Notes under the pieces: model-generated
What the model was told of the DNA's origin: nothing
Seen by the model: the letters and a program-made list of their open reading frames with translations, nothing else
The model's database searches: none
Made by a program: the position numbers and the translations under genes
DNA from: Streptomyces sp. CBMA152
GTDB taxonomy: Bacteria; Actinomycetota; Actinomycetes; Streptomycetales; Streptomycetaceae
DNA: 64,000 nucleotides
Assembly (NCBI RefSeq): GCF_014596475.1
Contig: NZ_MECJ01000027.1
Location: forward strand, 1-64,000
Reading direction: 5' to 3'
Shown: piece after piece, positions 8,139 to 17,178 of the stretch
How the letters are laid out: the number at the start of each line of letters is the position of its first letter
How positions within the stretch are numbered: position 1 is the stretch's first letter

Positions 8139-9014
8139 TCATACCGACGCTCCCGGCTGCTCCGAGATCAGGGCGGACATCGGTGTGCCCGGTCCGCTCT
8201 GGCGGCCGTGGCGGGCCAGTTCCAGCACGGCGCGCGCGACCCGCGCCGCCGCGTCCGGGACCTGACGGAAGCTCGGGAAGTCGTTCACGTCGACCACCAC
8301 CGGCCCGTCGGGACCGAGCAGCACATCGACGCCGTACAGATCCAGGCCGTACACCGCACCGACCTGCGAGACGGTCGCGGCCACTTCGGCGGGGAGCGCG
8401 ACCTGCCGCTCGCGCACCGAGTGGTCGGGGTGGAGCGGCGAGCAGCGCTCGGTGGCGTAGAGCTCGCCGCCGACGCAGTACACCTTGAGATCCACGCCCG
8501 AGTTGGGCACATACGGCTGGGCCACGAGCATGCCCTGGTCGGCCAGTTCCGGCAGCATCGCCACCAGATGGTCCGGCGTCGGCACCAGGCACACCCCGCG
8601 TCCGGCACTCCCGTCGGCGGGCTTGACCACCAGCGGGTACTCCGACTCGGGTATCTCGGTGAGCAGTTCGGGGACGGCCGCCGCGTAGGTCGCCGGCATC
8701 GGCAGCCCCCGGGCGCGCCCGATCGCGGCCGCGAGGGCCTTGTCCCGTACGCCACGGATGGAGCGCGCGTCGTTGACGGTGGTCAGCCCGACCGAGGCGG
8801 CGGCCTCAAGCAGGGTGAGACCGGGACCGCCGGACACCGTCTTGAGCACCCAGGCGTCGTGGCTGCCCGCGTTCACCACCTCGGACATGCACAGCAGGGA
8901 TCCGCCGGGACGCAGCACGTCCACGCGGTGACCCCAGGCGTCGAGTTGGCGGATCACCTCCACCGGCATGCCGTCGTGGCGGTAGTGCTCCTCCACCAGA
9001 AAGCAGAGCCTCAT
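8139..9014 (-). CDS. ATP-grasp ligase (RimK-like), first of a tandem pair
   Basis: This 291-residue ATP-grasp protein starts with MRLCFLVEEHYRHDGMPVE, has the ATP-binding strand YPLVVKPADGSAGRGV, VAQPYVPNSGVDLKVY, and the metal-binding end LYGVDVLLGPDGPVVVDVNDFPS. It is related to but clearly distinct from its downstream neighbour; both contain the PNSG segment before the substrate strand. ATG 9014 is preceded by AGGGGAAGG. The gene is divergent from an MFS exporter gene across 199 bases holding a MerR-type promoter. The pair plus exporter could make and export a ligated small molecule, but that is inference. Confidence 0.87.
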   Translation of the reverse strand: MRLCFLVEEHYRHDGMPVEVIRQLDAWGHRVDVLRPGGSLLCMSEVVNAGSHDAWVLKTVSGGPGLTLLEAAASVGLTTVNDARSIRGVRDKALAAAIGRARGLPMPATYAAAVPELLTEIPESEYPLVVKPADGSAGRGVCLVPTPDHLVAMLPELADQGMLVAQPYVPNSGVDLKVYCVGGELYATERCSPLHPDHSVRERQVALPAEVAATVSQVGAVYGLDLYGVDVLLGPDGPVVVDVNDFPSFRQVPDAAARVARAVLELARHGRQSGPGTPMSALISEQPGASV

Positions 9015-9174
9015 CGACCTTCCCCTGTAGCCCCCCGGACGTCCGCCAGTCTTTCTGTCCGGCGAGCTGTGACGACACAGGATGTCATGAACGCGAGCGA
9101 ACCTCGTTCCCCGCCCCGAACGGGCCCCTGCGCAGCTCAGCGTGGCTGCCCGCCGAGAAGATCGCGGCCGGGGC

Positions 9175-9205
9175 TTGCCCCTCACACTAATGTGAGGGTT
9201 TCACC
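9175..9205 (+). promoter_or_regulatory. MerR-type promoter/operator of the MFS gene
   Basis: A perfect inverted repeat CCCTCACA-CTAA-TGTGAGGG occupies 9179-9198. It sits between a TTGCCC (-35-like, 9175-9180) and a weak -10 region near 9200-9205, giving a 19-base spacer. A dyad inside an overlong spacer is the hallmark of promoters activated by MerR-family regulators. No merR gene is in the window. The MFS start codon is only about ten bases further on, so the transcript would have a very short leader. Confidence 0.6.
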
Positions 9206-9213
9206 ATGGCCGT

Positions 9214-10425
9214 ATGACGACCGCACCACCGGCGCCCACCGCCGCGCCGCTCTCCGTCCGACCCGCCAAGTCGCCTCTGCCCGGGCTGCTCACGCTCTCC
9301 GCGACGGCGTTCACCGCCGTGCTGACCGAGCTGCTGCCCGCCGGTCTGCTGCCGCGCATGGGCGGCGGTCTGGGCGTCTCGGAGGGCCGGGTCGGCTTCC
9401 TGGTCACCTTGTACGCGGCCGCCTCGTTCCTGTCCGCGATACCGCTCACCGCCCTGCTGCGCGGACTGCCCCGCCGTACCGTCCTGGTCGGCGCGCTCAC
9501 CGGCCTCGCGCTCGCCGACGCCGTCACCGCCGTCTCCTCCTCGTATGTCCTCACGTGCGCGGCCCGGCTGCTCGCCGGGGCCATGGGCGGCACGCTCTGG
9601 GCGATGCTCGCGGGGTACGGGGCCCGGCTGGTCCCCGCCGAACGCCGAGGGCGTGCCATCGCGATCGTGCTCGCGGGCATCACGGTCGCGCTCTCGCTGG
9701 GCGTTCCGGCAGGTACGGCGCTCGCGGGTGCGGTGGGGTGGCGCGCGAGCTTCGGGGGGCTCGCGGGCCTCGCCGTGCTCCTGACGGTCTGCGCGCTGCG
9801 ATACGTGCCCGACTTCCCCGGGGAGCCGAGCGGCGGGCGGGTTCCGCTGCGCCGTATCGCCGCCCTGCCGGGCATCCGGACCGTCCTCTCAGTGACTCTG
9901 CTCCTGCTCCTGGGCCATCAGGCGATGTACACGTTCCTCGTCCCGTTCGCCGAGAACTGCGGCTTCGGACAGGCGAGTCTGGTCCTGTTCGTCTTCGGCG
10001 CGGCCACCGTCGCGGGCATCTGGCTGGCCGGTCTGCTGGTCGACCGCAGGCTGCGCACGACGCTGCTCGGGGCCCTGGCGCTGATCGCCGCCGTCATGGC
10101 CGCGCTCGGCACATTGGGGCATGTGCCAGGGGTTTTGCCGGTCGCGGCCGCCCTGTGGGGCGCGGCCTTCGGGGGTGCGCCGACCCTCATCCAGACGGCA
10201 CTGGTCGATGTCTCGGGCCCCGAGCACGCGGACGTGGCCACCTCGCTCCAGGCGACCGTGTACAACGTCGGTATCGCCGCCGGTTCGCTGACCGGAGGGG
10301 TGGTCCTGGAGAACGCGGGGGCGGGCGCACTGCCCTGGACCGCGCTGCCTCTCGTCACCGGTGCCGCATGGGTGGTTTGGATCGCGCGCGGGCATGGTTT
10401 CCCTGTTCGGCGGCGGGTGCGCTGA
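9214..10425 (+). CDS. MFS transporter (drug efflux, 12 TM)
   Basis: This 403-residue membrane protein has about twelve hydrophobic segments and the major-facilitator pattern: a cytoplasmic loop LLRGLPRRTVLVG after TM2 and a second loop LLVDRRLRTTLLG after TM8. Length and the FTAVLTELLPAGLLP first helix fit the DHA1 family of drug/sugar efflux pumps such as the chloramphenicol-resistance exporters. ATG 9214 has no convincing ribosome site, fitting a short or leaderless mRNA from the promoter just upstream. Divergent ATP-grasp genes may supply its substrate (inference). Confidence 0.92.
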   Translation: MTTAPPAPTAAPLSVRPAKSPLPGLLTLSATAFTAVLTELLPAGLLPRMGGGLGVSEGRVGFLVTLYAAASFLSAIPLTALLRGLPRRTVLVGALTGLALADAVTAVSSSYVLTCAARLLAGAMGGTLWAMLAGYGARLVPAERRGRAIAIVLAGITVALSLGVPAGTALAGAVGWRASFGGLAGLAVLLTVCALRYVPDFPGEPSGGRVPLRRIAALPGIRTVLSVTLLLLLGHQAMYTFLVPFAENCGFGQASLVLFVFGAATVAGIWLAGLLVDRRLRTTLLGALALIAAVMAALGTLGHVPGVLPVAAALWGAAFGGAPTLIQTALVDVSGPEHADVATSLQATVYNVGIAAGSLTGGVVLENAGAGALPWTALPLVTGAAWVVWIARGHGFPVRRRVR

Positions 10426-10573
10426 TCCCGCATGGTCGGCCTCCGGTATATGCCAGAAGCACCACCGTATCGAGTGTTGCCAAATCCCTTACGAGGCATC
10501 GCTCGCTGTGCAACAGTCGTTACCGGTCCATCCATTCAGACCTGGCACAGCCGCGCCTGTATCGGAGTACGTC

Positions 10574-12013
10574 ATGCCGTCCCATCTGTTCGCGGACCGA
10601 CCCAGCCCGCAACCTCCCGAGCGGGACACGGTCGACGCGCTGATCACGCAGACCCGTCGGCTGCGCGGCGGAGTCGACGCGGTGCGCCGGGACGCGCTCG
10701 TGGACGACGACGCCCACGGCCGGTGGCAGCGGGCGCTCTGCGATCTGGCGGTCCATCACCTCGACGACCTCGGCACCCACCTGGACCAGCTCAAGGAGGG
10801 GCTGCCCGAGGCCGGACCGGACGACGAGGACCAGGAAGAGGACGAGCAGCCCGGGTTCGAGGCCGACGCGCTCCTCCCCGGATCGCTGCTCAGCAGGGTC
10901 GGCAGCGCCGAGTGGAACCTCCTGACCGACGAAGTGAACTGGTCCGAGGAGCTCTTCCAGATATTCGGACGGACACCCGAGAGCGGAGCCATGTCCCTCG
11001 ACGAACTCCCGTCGATGGTCTTCGCGGAGGACCAGGGGCTGCTCACCGCGATGGTGACGGACTGCCTGGTGGACGGGAAGCCGATCGACGGCGAGTTCCG
11101 CATCGTCCGGACCGACGGACGGGTGCGGACGCTGCACATGATGGGCGAGCCCGTGCTCGACACCGACGGCTGCACCGCGTCGATGTGGGCCGTCCTGCGC
11201 GATGTCAGCGAACTGCGCCGCAGCCAGCGCGCCGTACGGGAGTCGCGCGACTCGCTCCAGCGCCAGCGGCACATCGCGCAGACCGAGCACCGGCTCGCGG
11301 TCGAGCTCCAGGAGGCCGTGCTGCCGCCGTGGCGCGGCTCGTTGCGGCTCCCGCAGGGCAACCCGGCGGCGCTCGACATCGCCGCGCACTATCTGCCGGC
11401 CGCCACCAGCGCGCTGATCGGCGGCGACTGGTACGACGCGCTCGAACTGCCCGACGGCAGGTCGTTACTGACCGTCGGCGATCTCACGGGCCACGGCGTG
11501 ACCGCGACCGGCGCCATGGCAATGCTGCTCGGCGCGCTGCGCGGCATGGCCGTCGCGGGCATCCGCCCCGGCGACCTGATGAGCCACCTCAACCAGCTGC
11601 TCGACCACTCCGTCCAGCCGGCGCTCGGCAGCGCGGTCTGCTGCCAGTACGACCCGGCCACCCGCGTCCTGTCCTGGGCGCAGGCAGGACACCCCGCCCC
11701 TGTGCTCTTCCGAGACGGGACGGGGCGCGCCCTGACGCCGCCTGATGGGGTGTTGCTCGGCGCGACGTCAGGTGCCGGGTACGGACAGGCCGAGGTGCAG
11801 CTCCGTCCCGGCGATCTGCTGGTCCTGCACACCGACGGACTGACCCGTCGGGGCACCTCGGACGAGTCGGGGTGCCGCAGGCTGTTGGAACTCGCCGGTC
11901 GCCTCGAAACCGTCCGCACCGCCCAGGACGGCGTACGGATGGTGGTCGAGGAGTTCGGCGAGACGGACCGCGAGGACGACGCGTGCGTGCTAGTGGCACG
12001 GATCGGTTCGTGA
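10574..12013 (+). CDS. PAS-domain SpoIIE/PP2C serine phosphatase (TTA codon)
   Basis: This 479-residue soluble protein has an acidic N-terminal region (about 1-100), a PAS-like sensor (about 105-220, with NWSEELFQIFGRTPESG and REFRIV-like strands), a short coiled segment, then a SpoIIE/RsbU phosphatase domain with GGDWYDALELPDG, VGDLTGHG and the end motif REDDACVL. Such proteins dephosphorylate anti-sigma-factor antagonists to switch on alternative sigma factors. The ATG at 10574 has CGGAG upstream. A TTA codon at 11465-11467 (residue 298) makes translation likely dependent on bldA tRNA, tying it to late growth. No anti-sigma gene is adjacent. Confidence 0.92.
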   Translation: MPSHLFADRPSPQPPERDTVDALITQTRRLRGGVDAVRRDALVDDDAHGRWQRALCDLAVHHLDDLGTHLDQLKEGLPEAGPDDEDQEEDEQPGFEADALLPGSLLSRVGSAEWNLLTDEVNWSEELFQIFGRTPESGAMSLDELPSMVFAEDQGLLTAMVTDCLVDGKPIDGEFRIVRTDGRVRTLHMMGEPVLDTDGCTASMWAVLRDVSELRRSQRAVRESRDSLQRQRHIAQTEHRLAVELQEAVLPPWRGSLRLPQGNPAALDIAAHYLPAATSALIGGDWYDALELPDGRSLLTVGDLTGHGVTATGAMAMLLGALRGMAVAGIRPGDLMSHLNQLLDHSVQPALGSAVCCQYDPATRVLSWAQAGHPAPVLFRDGTGRALTPPDGVLLGATSGAGYGQAEVQLRPGDLLVLHTDGLTRRGTSDESGCRRLLELAGRLETVRTAQDGVRMVVEEFGETDREDDACVLVARIGS

Positions 12014-12121
12014 ACGCCCGGCGGTCTTAGCGGATACAAGTCGCCCGTAGATGCAGCCAGTTGAACTGCCGTACTGGCGGTGTCTACGGAAAAAGGCGGA
12101 TCGGAATCGACGGCGCGGGGC

Positions 12122-13615
12122 TCAGACCCCCATGGTCCTGCCCCGCCGGACCGGGCCCTTCGGCAGGGCCAGCTGGATCTCCTCGCGCAGGTCCTGGATC
12201 TTCTGGTACCCGGCGTACTGCCCGGTCAGCCGGTACATCTCGCGCAACCGGTCCCAGGTGCGGTGGGACGAGGTCTCCCCCATCGACACCAGGGCCAGCC
12301 GGGCGTAGCGGTCCGCCTGCTCCGGGTCGTCGGCGATGAAGCAGGCCGACGCGAGCGAGATGTAGTCGAAGATCTTGGAGCGCTGACGGCCGTTGACCCT
12401 CAGCTCCAGCGCCTGCTTGGCGTGGCGGGCGGCGATGCCGGCCACGCTGGGGTCGTGGTCGGCGAGCGTACGGAACGCCAGGGCCTGCATGCCGTGGAGG
12501 TCCGCCTCGTCGAACATCTGCATCCAACTGGGCGGTGGCACATCGCCCCTGTCCGAGACGAAGAGCTCCTCGGCCTCGCCGAGGGTGCGCCGCATCTGCT
12601 GGCCCTGCCCCATCGACGCCTGCGCCCAGGCCTCGATGGTGTGCAGCATCGCGTGCGTACGCGGCAGGGTCTCCTCGCCGGAACCGGACTTGGCGAGCTT
12701 CATCAGGTCCAACGCGTCGTCGGGACGGCCCAGATGGACCATCTGACGCGCCGCGCGGGAGAGCGCTTCGCCGGCGCGCGGGCGGTCGCCGCCCTCGCGG
12801 GCCGCGTGCGCGGCGATGACGAAGTACTTCTGGGCAGTGGGTTCGAGGCCGATGTCGTGGGACATCCAGCCGGCCAGTACGGCGAGGTTGGCGGCGACGC
12901 CCCACAGGCGCCGCTGGAGATGATCGGGGTGTCGGTAGGCGAGCATGCCGCCCACCTCGTTGAGCTGGCCGACCACCGCCTTGCGCTGGAGTCCGCCGCC
13001 CCGGGACGCGTCCCAGGCGCGGAAGACCTCGACCGAGCGCTCCAGCGCCGCGATCTCCTGCGATCCGATCGGGGCGGCCTCATAGCGGTCGTACCCGGCG
13101 GGATCGGCGTGCAGGGGATCGTCGAAGATGGGGGCGTCGGCCGAGAGTACGGGGTCGGTGTGCAGCCAGTCGTGCATGGCGCTGCTGAGTGCGGAGCCTG
13201 CGGCGAGCGCGGCGCCCGCGCCCACCAGACCGCGTCGGTTGAGCATGAGGTCCATTCCCGTGAATTCGGTGAGGACCGCCGCCGTCCGTTCGGGCGCCCA
13301 CGGAAGGCCGTCGGGGTTCTGCTTGGGTCCGACGTCCCGCCGCTTTCCGGCGCGCCCTTGCCGGTCGAAACCGAGGTCCTCGATGGTCACGACACGGCCG
13401 AGTCGCTCGGTGAACAGAGCCGCCAGCACCCGCGGCACCGGATCGCGCGGGGACTCCCCCATGTCGATCCAACGCCGCACCCGCGAGGTGTCGGTGGCCA
13501 GTTGGGGGTGACCCATCGCGGCCGCCTGCCGGTTCACCAGTCTCGCGAGTTCGCCCTTGGACCAGCCGGCGAGGCCGAAGAGGTCGTTCAGGCGAGTGTT
13601 GGGTTGTCCGTTCAC
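12122..13615 (-). CDS. NsdA-like TPR transcriptional regulator
   Basis: This 497-residue protein begins with LNDLFGLAGWSKGELARLVNRQA and STDTSRVRRW-like residues, the signature of the Streptomyces NsdA/SCO4441 family, where an HTH-like head is followed by a large TPR-like helical region (about 190-480). NsdA represses antibiotic production and sporulation in S. coelicolor; this is a relative, not necessarily the orthologue. The GTG at 13615 is chosen because the conserved N-terminus begins there and GGGGG lies seven bases upstream; the frame to 13699 is not conserved. It is divergent from an APH-like gene. Confidence 0.85.
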   Translation of the reverse strand: MNGQPNTRLNDLFGLAGWSKGELARLVNRQAAAMGHPQLATDTSRVRRWIDMGESPRDPVPRVLAALFTERLGRVVTIEDLGFDRQGRAGKRRDVGPKQNPDGLPWAPERTAAVLTEFTGMDLMLNRRGLVGAGAALAAGSALSSAMHDWLHTDPVLSADAPIFDDPLHADPAGYDRYEAAPIGSQEIAALERSVEVFRAWDASRGGGLQRKAVVGQLNEVGGMLAYRHPDHLQRRLWGVAANLAVLAGWMSHDIGLEPTAQKYFVIAAHAAREGGDRPRAGEALSRAARQMVHLGRPDDALDLMKLAKSGSGEETLPRTHAMLHTIEAWAQASMGQGQQMRRTLGEAEELFVSDRGDVPPPSWMQMFDEADLHGMQALAFRTLADHDPSVAGIAARHAKQALELRVNGRQRSKIFDYISLASACFIADDPEQADRYARLALVSMGETSSHRTWDRLREMYRLTGQYAGYQKIQDLREEIQLALPKGPVRRGRTMGV

Positions 13616-13850
13616 GTCAAGCCCCCAGGTTCTCGGCTGAGTTGACAGTAACCCCCTGTCAGATGCGGTGGGACTATTCGCCACGGTTCGCCAGGGCACG
13701 CCAGATGGTGTGCCACCCGCAGTCGGGTGTCAGGTAAGAAGGCGCCACCCCGCCCCGGCAGGCGGACCCCATTCCCCAGGGTGGGATCAGGGCCACCGGG
13801 CCGGGCTGGTGGCAGGCAACTTGTCGGCGCACGAAGGGATCTGTTCGCCC

Positions 13851-14987
13851 ATGTACACAGCATCGTCCTCCGTGTCAGCCCCGCCCCGGCCGCACCGTCA
13901 CCTGGTGGCGGGTGGCGGACCGTACCTCGACCCCTCCCACGCCGCACCGGCCGCGCTCGGCGCCGGCCGGGGCGTGCGCCGCCCCGGGGCGGGCGTCCAG
14001 CCGCCCAGCGGGAGGATCGACCTCTCCGGTCCCCAGGGCGCGCAGCTGCGGATGGCGATCGCCTCGGTGCACCGGATCTGCCCGGAGTTCAATCCGGTGC
14101 AGGTGCTGCGGCGCAGCGGCCGGTCCGTCCTGCTCGTCGGATCCACCGGGCGCGCCACGGCGGTCGCCAAGTGTCTGCTGGACCACTCGCCCGGCTGGGC
14201 GGAGCGGTTCAGGCACGAAATAGCGGCATACCGCGCGTTCGTCCGGCACCGCCCACCAGTGCGGGTGCCTCGTCTGATCGCCGCGGACCCGGACAACTGC
14301 ACGCTGGTGATCGAGCGGATGCCAGGCCGTGCGGCGGCCCTCACCCGGCACCCGGTCGAGGCTCCGCCCCGTGCCGACGTGAGGGCCGCCCTCGGCGCCA
14401 TCGGGCGGGTCAACGCCTGGCGGCCGCCGGTGGAGATGTTCACCCAGCCGCTGGAGTACGCCTCGCGTATCGCCCGCTACCACGAGCTCGGTCTCTTCAC
14501 CGACCGTGATCTGAGCGATCTGCAGAAGCTGGTGCACGGTCTGGCCCACTCGGGCCGGCCGGTCGCCTGGCAGTTCTCGCACGGCGAGGCGCTGCTGACG
14601 AACGTCCTGCTCTCGCCGGCGGGTCCGGTGCTCGTCGACTGGGAGCACGCCGGCTGGTATCTGCCGGGGTACGACCTGGCGACGCTGTGGGCGGTGCTCG
14701 GGGACGCGCCGGTGGCCCGGCGGCAGATCAGCCAGGCGGCCCAGGCGTCCGGCCCGGCGGCGCGGGACGCGTTCCTGGTGAACCTGATGCTCGTACTGAC
14801 GCGGGAAATCCGGACGTACGAGACGGCCGTGCAGCGCACCATGCGCGAGTCGGCGCCCTCGGGCGCGATGGCTCAGCAGCCCGGTGTGCCCTCGGCCGGG
14901 GAGCAGCAGCGGCTGCTGCTGCGCAGGCTGCACGACGACTGCGCCCTCGCGCGTCGGGCCGTGCGTGCGGCGGTCGGGACCCGCTGA
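13851..14987 (+). CDS. APH-fold phosphotransferase-like protein
   Basis: This 378-residue protein has the aminoglycoside/choline kinase fold: a beta-rich lobe (VLLVGSTGRATAVAKCL), LVIERMPG, the catalytic loop FSHGEALLTNVLL and the metal loop VLVDWEHAGWYLPGYDLATLW. The catalytic loop reads HGE where active kinases have HGD, so activity is uncertain. A low-complexity N-terminal 60 residues precede the fold. It stands divergent to the NsdA-like regulator, a pairing I recall from other Streptomyces, and could respond to the same signal. The ATG at 13851 is the first in frame; no clear ribosome site is seen. Confidence 0.75.
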   Translation: MYTASSSVSAPPRPHRHLVAGGGPYLDPSHAAPAALGAGRGVRRPGAGVQPPSGRIDLSGPQGAQLRMAIASVHRICPEFNPVQVLRRSGRSVLLVGSTGRATAVAKCLLDHSPGWAERFRHEIAAYRAFVRHRPPVRVPRLIAADPDNCTLVIERMPGRAAALTRHPVEAPPRADVRAALGAIGRVNAWRPPVEMFTQPLEYASRIARYHELGLFTDRDLSDLQKLVHGLAHSGRPVAWQFSHGEALLTNVLLSPAGPVLVDWEHAGWYLPGYDLATLWAVLGDAPVARRQISQAAQASGPAARDAFLVNLMLVLTREIRTYETAVQRTMRESAPSGAMAQQPGVPSAGEQQRLLLRRLHDDCALARRAVRAAVGTR

Positions 14988-14999
14988 CCGCTGCTGTAC

Positions 15000-15094
15000 G
15001 GGGGCCCGTCCCGTCACCTGCTCAGCGGGACGGGCCCCGGGGAAAAGGAGCGCGCTGCGCGCACGGTGCCGACACACCGTGGGCGCAGCGCGCT
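15000..15094. terminator. Two strong hairpins between convergent genes
   Basis: The first hairpin is a 13-base perfect stem (15001-15013 with 15026-15038) with a 12-base loop. The second pairs 15049-15060 with 15083-15094, plus an inner 6-base stem (15063-15068 with 15075-15080). They fill the 120-base gap between the convergent APH-like and amidase genes and should terminate from both sides. Confidence 0.85.
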
Positions 15095-15107
15095 GCCGCG
15101 TCCGCGC

Positions 15108-16442
15108 TCAGCGCACCCGCACGACGTCCACGTCGTCGGCCTTCACCACGCCGATCCGGTGCCCGATCTGCACGGTCACATACTTGCTCCCGCCCGCGAA
15201 GTACGTGTGGTCGTACGGCAGGGACGAGTCGATGGTCGGCGCGTAGTAGTAGCCGGTGGGCGCCTCGCCGCCGCCCGGGTAGGACTGGCCCGCCTTGATC
15301 GTGTACGGGAGCGGGGTGCCGAGGTGCGGGGCGGTGAAGTCCGCCGGGTAGTCGGCCTTGTCGGGGTAGGCGACGCCATACACGGCGACCTCGGCCCGGC
15401 CCGCCTTCGGCCGCACGACATAGCCGGCGGTCGGGGTGGTCACCCGGGCGTGCTCGGGCGTCTCGAACCAGGCCTTCTGGCCGTACCACCAGATCGCGGT
15501 CCAGCCCGGTCTGCGCTCGGCGACGACCGCCTGCTGGGTGGCGCTGACCTTGCTGCCCCAGTCGTTGGCGCAGTTGGTGCCGGGCTGGCCGGGCGCGTGC
15601 AGGCCGGGGTCGGCGAACAGCGGGGCGGTGGCGGAGGGTTCGGTGTGCAGCGGGACGGCGCTGCTGCCCTGCACCGGCAGGTCGACGTTCTTCTCGCAGT
15701 CGCGGAACGCCTGTTGGTTGGCACTGAACTTCGGGCTGATGGTGACCAGTTGGCTGCTCGGCCGGGCCGTCGGATGGGTGGGCTCGCCGAGGACGGCCAT
15801 GAAACGGTTCCAGTCCCAGTACGGGCCCGGGTCCCAGTGCATGTTCTTGGTGCCGGCGGCGGTGGTCGGCGGGACGTTCTCATGGCCGAGGATGTGCTGG
15901 CGGTCGAGCGGGATGTCGTACTTGGCGGCCAGATAGCGCACCAGGGCGGCCGTGGAGCGGTACATCGCGGGCGTGTACCACTTGGCGCCCTCCAGGGCGA
16001 CGCCCTCCTGCTCGATGCCGATGGAGTGCGTGTTGACGTACCAGTTCCCGGCCTGCCAGGCGACGTCCTTGGTCTTCACCATCTGCGCCACGTGTCCGTC
16101 GGAGGAGCGCACGACGTAGTGGGCGGAGACGGATCTCTTGGGATCCTGGAAGATACGGATCGTTCCGGCGTAGTCCTCTTCCGTATCGTGCAGCACGATG
16201 TACTTGACGGCGTTGGTGGACGGCCGGTCGGCGATGTCGTAGTTCCCGTACGCCTGTTTGTTGGCCGGATCGCCGTTCTGCTGATAGGCGGCCGGGATCC
16301 AGTCGCACTTCAGGACGCGGGGGCACTCGGTCGTCGCCCGCTGCTGGGCGCCGGCCGGGGAGGCGGGGGCGAGCAGGGCGAGGCCGAAGGCCCCGGTGGC
16401 GGTCAGTGCGAGCGCGAGCCGGGGCCTCTGATGGAACGTCAT
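15108..16442 (-). CDS. Secreted N-acetylmuramoyl-L-alanine amidase (Amidase_2/PGRP)
   Basis: This 444-residue exported protein has a signal peptide (basic RPR, hydrophobic LALALTATGAFGLALLAPASPAGA). The Amidase_2 domain (about 75-230) shows YIVLHDTE with the first zinc His, HYVV, HSIGIEQEG, the second His in HILGHENVP and a WDPGPYWDW end. It would cleave the amide between muramic acid and L-alanine in peptidoglycan outside the cell. The C-terminal half (about 240-444) is a separate region with paired Cys residues and a possible SH3-like binding role. The start at 16442 has AGGAAGGG upstream. Confidence 0.9.
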   Translation of the reverse strand: MTFHQRPRLALALTATGAFGLALLAPASPAGAQQRATTECPRVLKCDWIPAAYQQNGDPANKQAYGNYDIADRPSTNAVKYIVLHDTEEDYAGTIRIFQDPKRSVSAHYVVRSSDGHVAQMVKTKDVAWQAGNWYVNTHSIGIEQEGVALEGAKWYTPAMYRSTAALVRYLAAKYDIPLDRQHILGHENVPPTTAAGTKNMHWDPGPYWDWNRFMAVLGEPTHPTARPSSQLVTISPKFSANQQAFRDCEKNVDLPVQGSSAVPLHTEPSATAPLFADPGLHAPGQPGTNCANDWGSKVSATQQAVVAERRPGWTAIWWYGQKAWFETPEHARVTTPTAGYVVRPKAGRAEVAVYGVAYPDKADYPADFTAPHLGTPLPYTIKAGQSYPGGGEAPTGYYYAPTIDSSLPYDHTYFAGGSKYVTVQIGHRIGVVKADDVDVVRVR

Positions 16443-16588
16443 GACAACCCTTCCTGCCGGGGGTTCACCTCTGGTGCGGTGCGCGCACACTGTGTGACCC
16501 CAGGTGAGGGCGCGTCAAGAGTACGCCCACACGGGTGGGTTGTGTCAGTGGATCAGACCAGTGGAGGGGCCGCCGACCTGCGGGTTCG

Positions 16589-16658
16589 GCCCTGCTGGAA
16601 GAGTCCTGCGGGGAGCGGCTTCAGCCCTGCTGGAAGAGCTCGGCGGGCAGCGGCTTCA
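16589..16658. repeat. 35-bp imperfect tandem duplication at a gene end
   Basis: 16589-16623 and 16624-16658 are adjacent copies with 31 of 35 identical bases. The second copy encodes the last residues of the gene at 16621-17121. As 35 is not a multiple of three, the first copy lies out of frame, and the stop codon is formed at the junction. Confidence 0.85.
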
Positions 16659-17121
16659 AAAGCGCGTAGAGGTCGTCGGTGATCGGCCGGTCCCAGCTGG
16701 CGATGGTGACGAGCACATTGTCGCTGCGGTCGAACTGCACACAGGAGATACGGCTCTCGGAGAGCTTGAGGCGGCGCACGATCAGCAGGTTGTCGCCCTG
16801 CATCACCGGCATGTCCTCGGAACCGACGACCTCGATGGGCTCGTCGTTCTCCAGCGCCACCAGGAGCTGGGAGACCTCGAACGGCACCTGGCCGTCCTCC
16901 AGGTCCCGCGCCGGGGAGCCCTCCGGCAGGTTGCCGATGACCATGGAGGGACCGCGGCCGCCGAACAGGTCGTAGCGCAGGAAGACGCCCTGGCAGCTTC
17001 CGTCGGGGGCGGGCAGCAGCCCGGCACCGAGATTTCCGGGCCAGTCGCCCGGGTCCATGGCCAGGACATCGAAGTCCGGGCCCGCGGGAGTGGCGGAGCT
17101 GCGGCGGCGGAGGAACGACAT
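16621..17121 (-). CDS. Conserved Streptomyces hypothetical protein
   Basis: This 166-residue cytosolic protein has no membrane segment or signal peptide. It is acidic with alternating strands, including DFDVLAMDPGDWPGNL, GVFLRYDLFGG and a late VLVTIASWDRPITDDLYALL. I recognise it as a conserved actinomycete protein of unknown function but not as a defined family. The ATG at 17121 is the natural start although no strong ribosome site precedes it. Its 3' end overlaps a 35-base tandem duplication that sets the present stop codon, so its C-terminus may be shorter than in relatives. It lies 57 bases downstream of the LAL regulator gene. Confidence 0.75.
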   Translation of the reverse strand: MSFLRRRSSATPAGPDFDVLAMDPGDWPGNLGAGLLPAPDGSCQGVFLRYDLFGGRGPSMVIGNLPEGSPARDLEDGQVPFEVSQLLVALENDEPIEVVGSEDMPVMQGDNLLIVRRLKLSESRISCVQFDRSDNVLVTIASWDRPITDDLYALLKPLPAELFQQG

Positions 17122-17178
17122 GCCGCCAATGGTACGTGGCCGGGGCGCCGTGCCGGGCCCCGGCCCACGTGCGGCGGT

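Noticed and set aside
8091..10643. An 850-codon plus-strand open frame
   Set aside because: It overlaps the ATP-grasp, MFS and other well-supported genes and has no family-like sequence; it is a GC-rich shadow frame.
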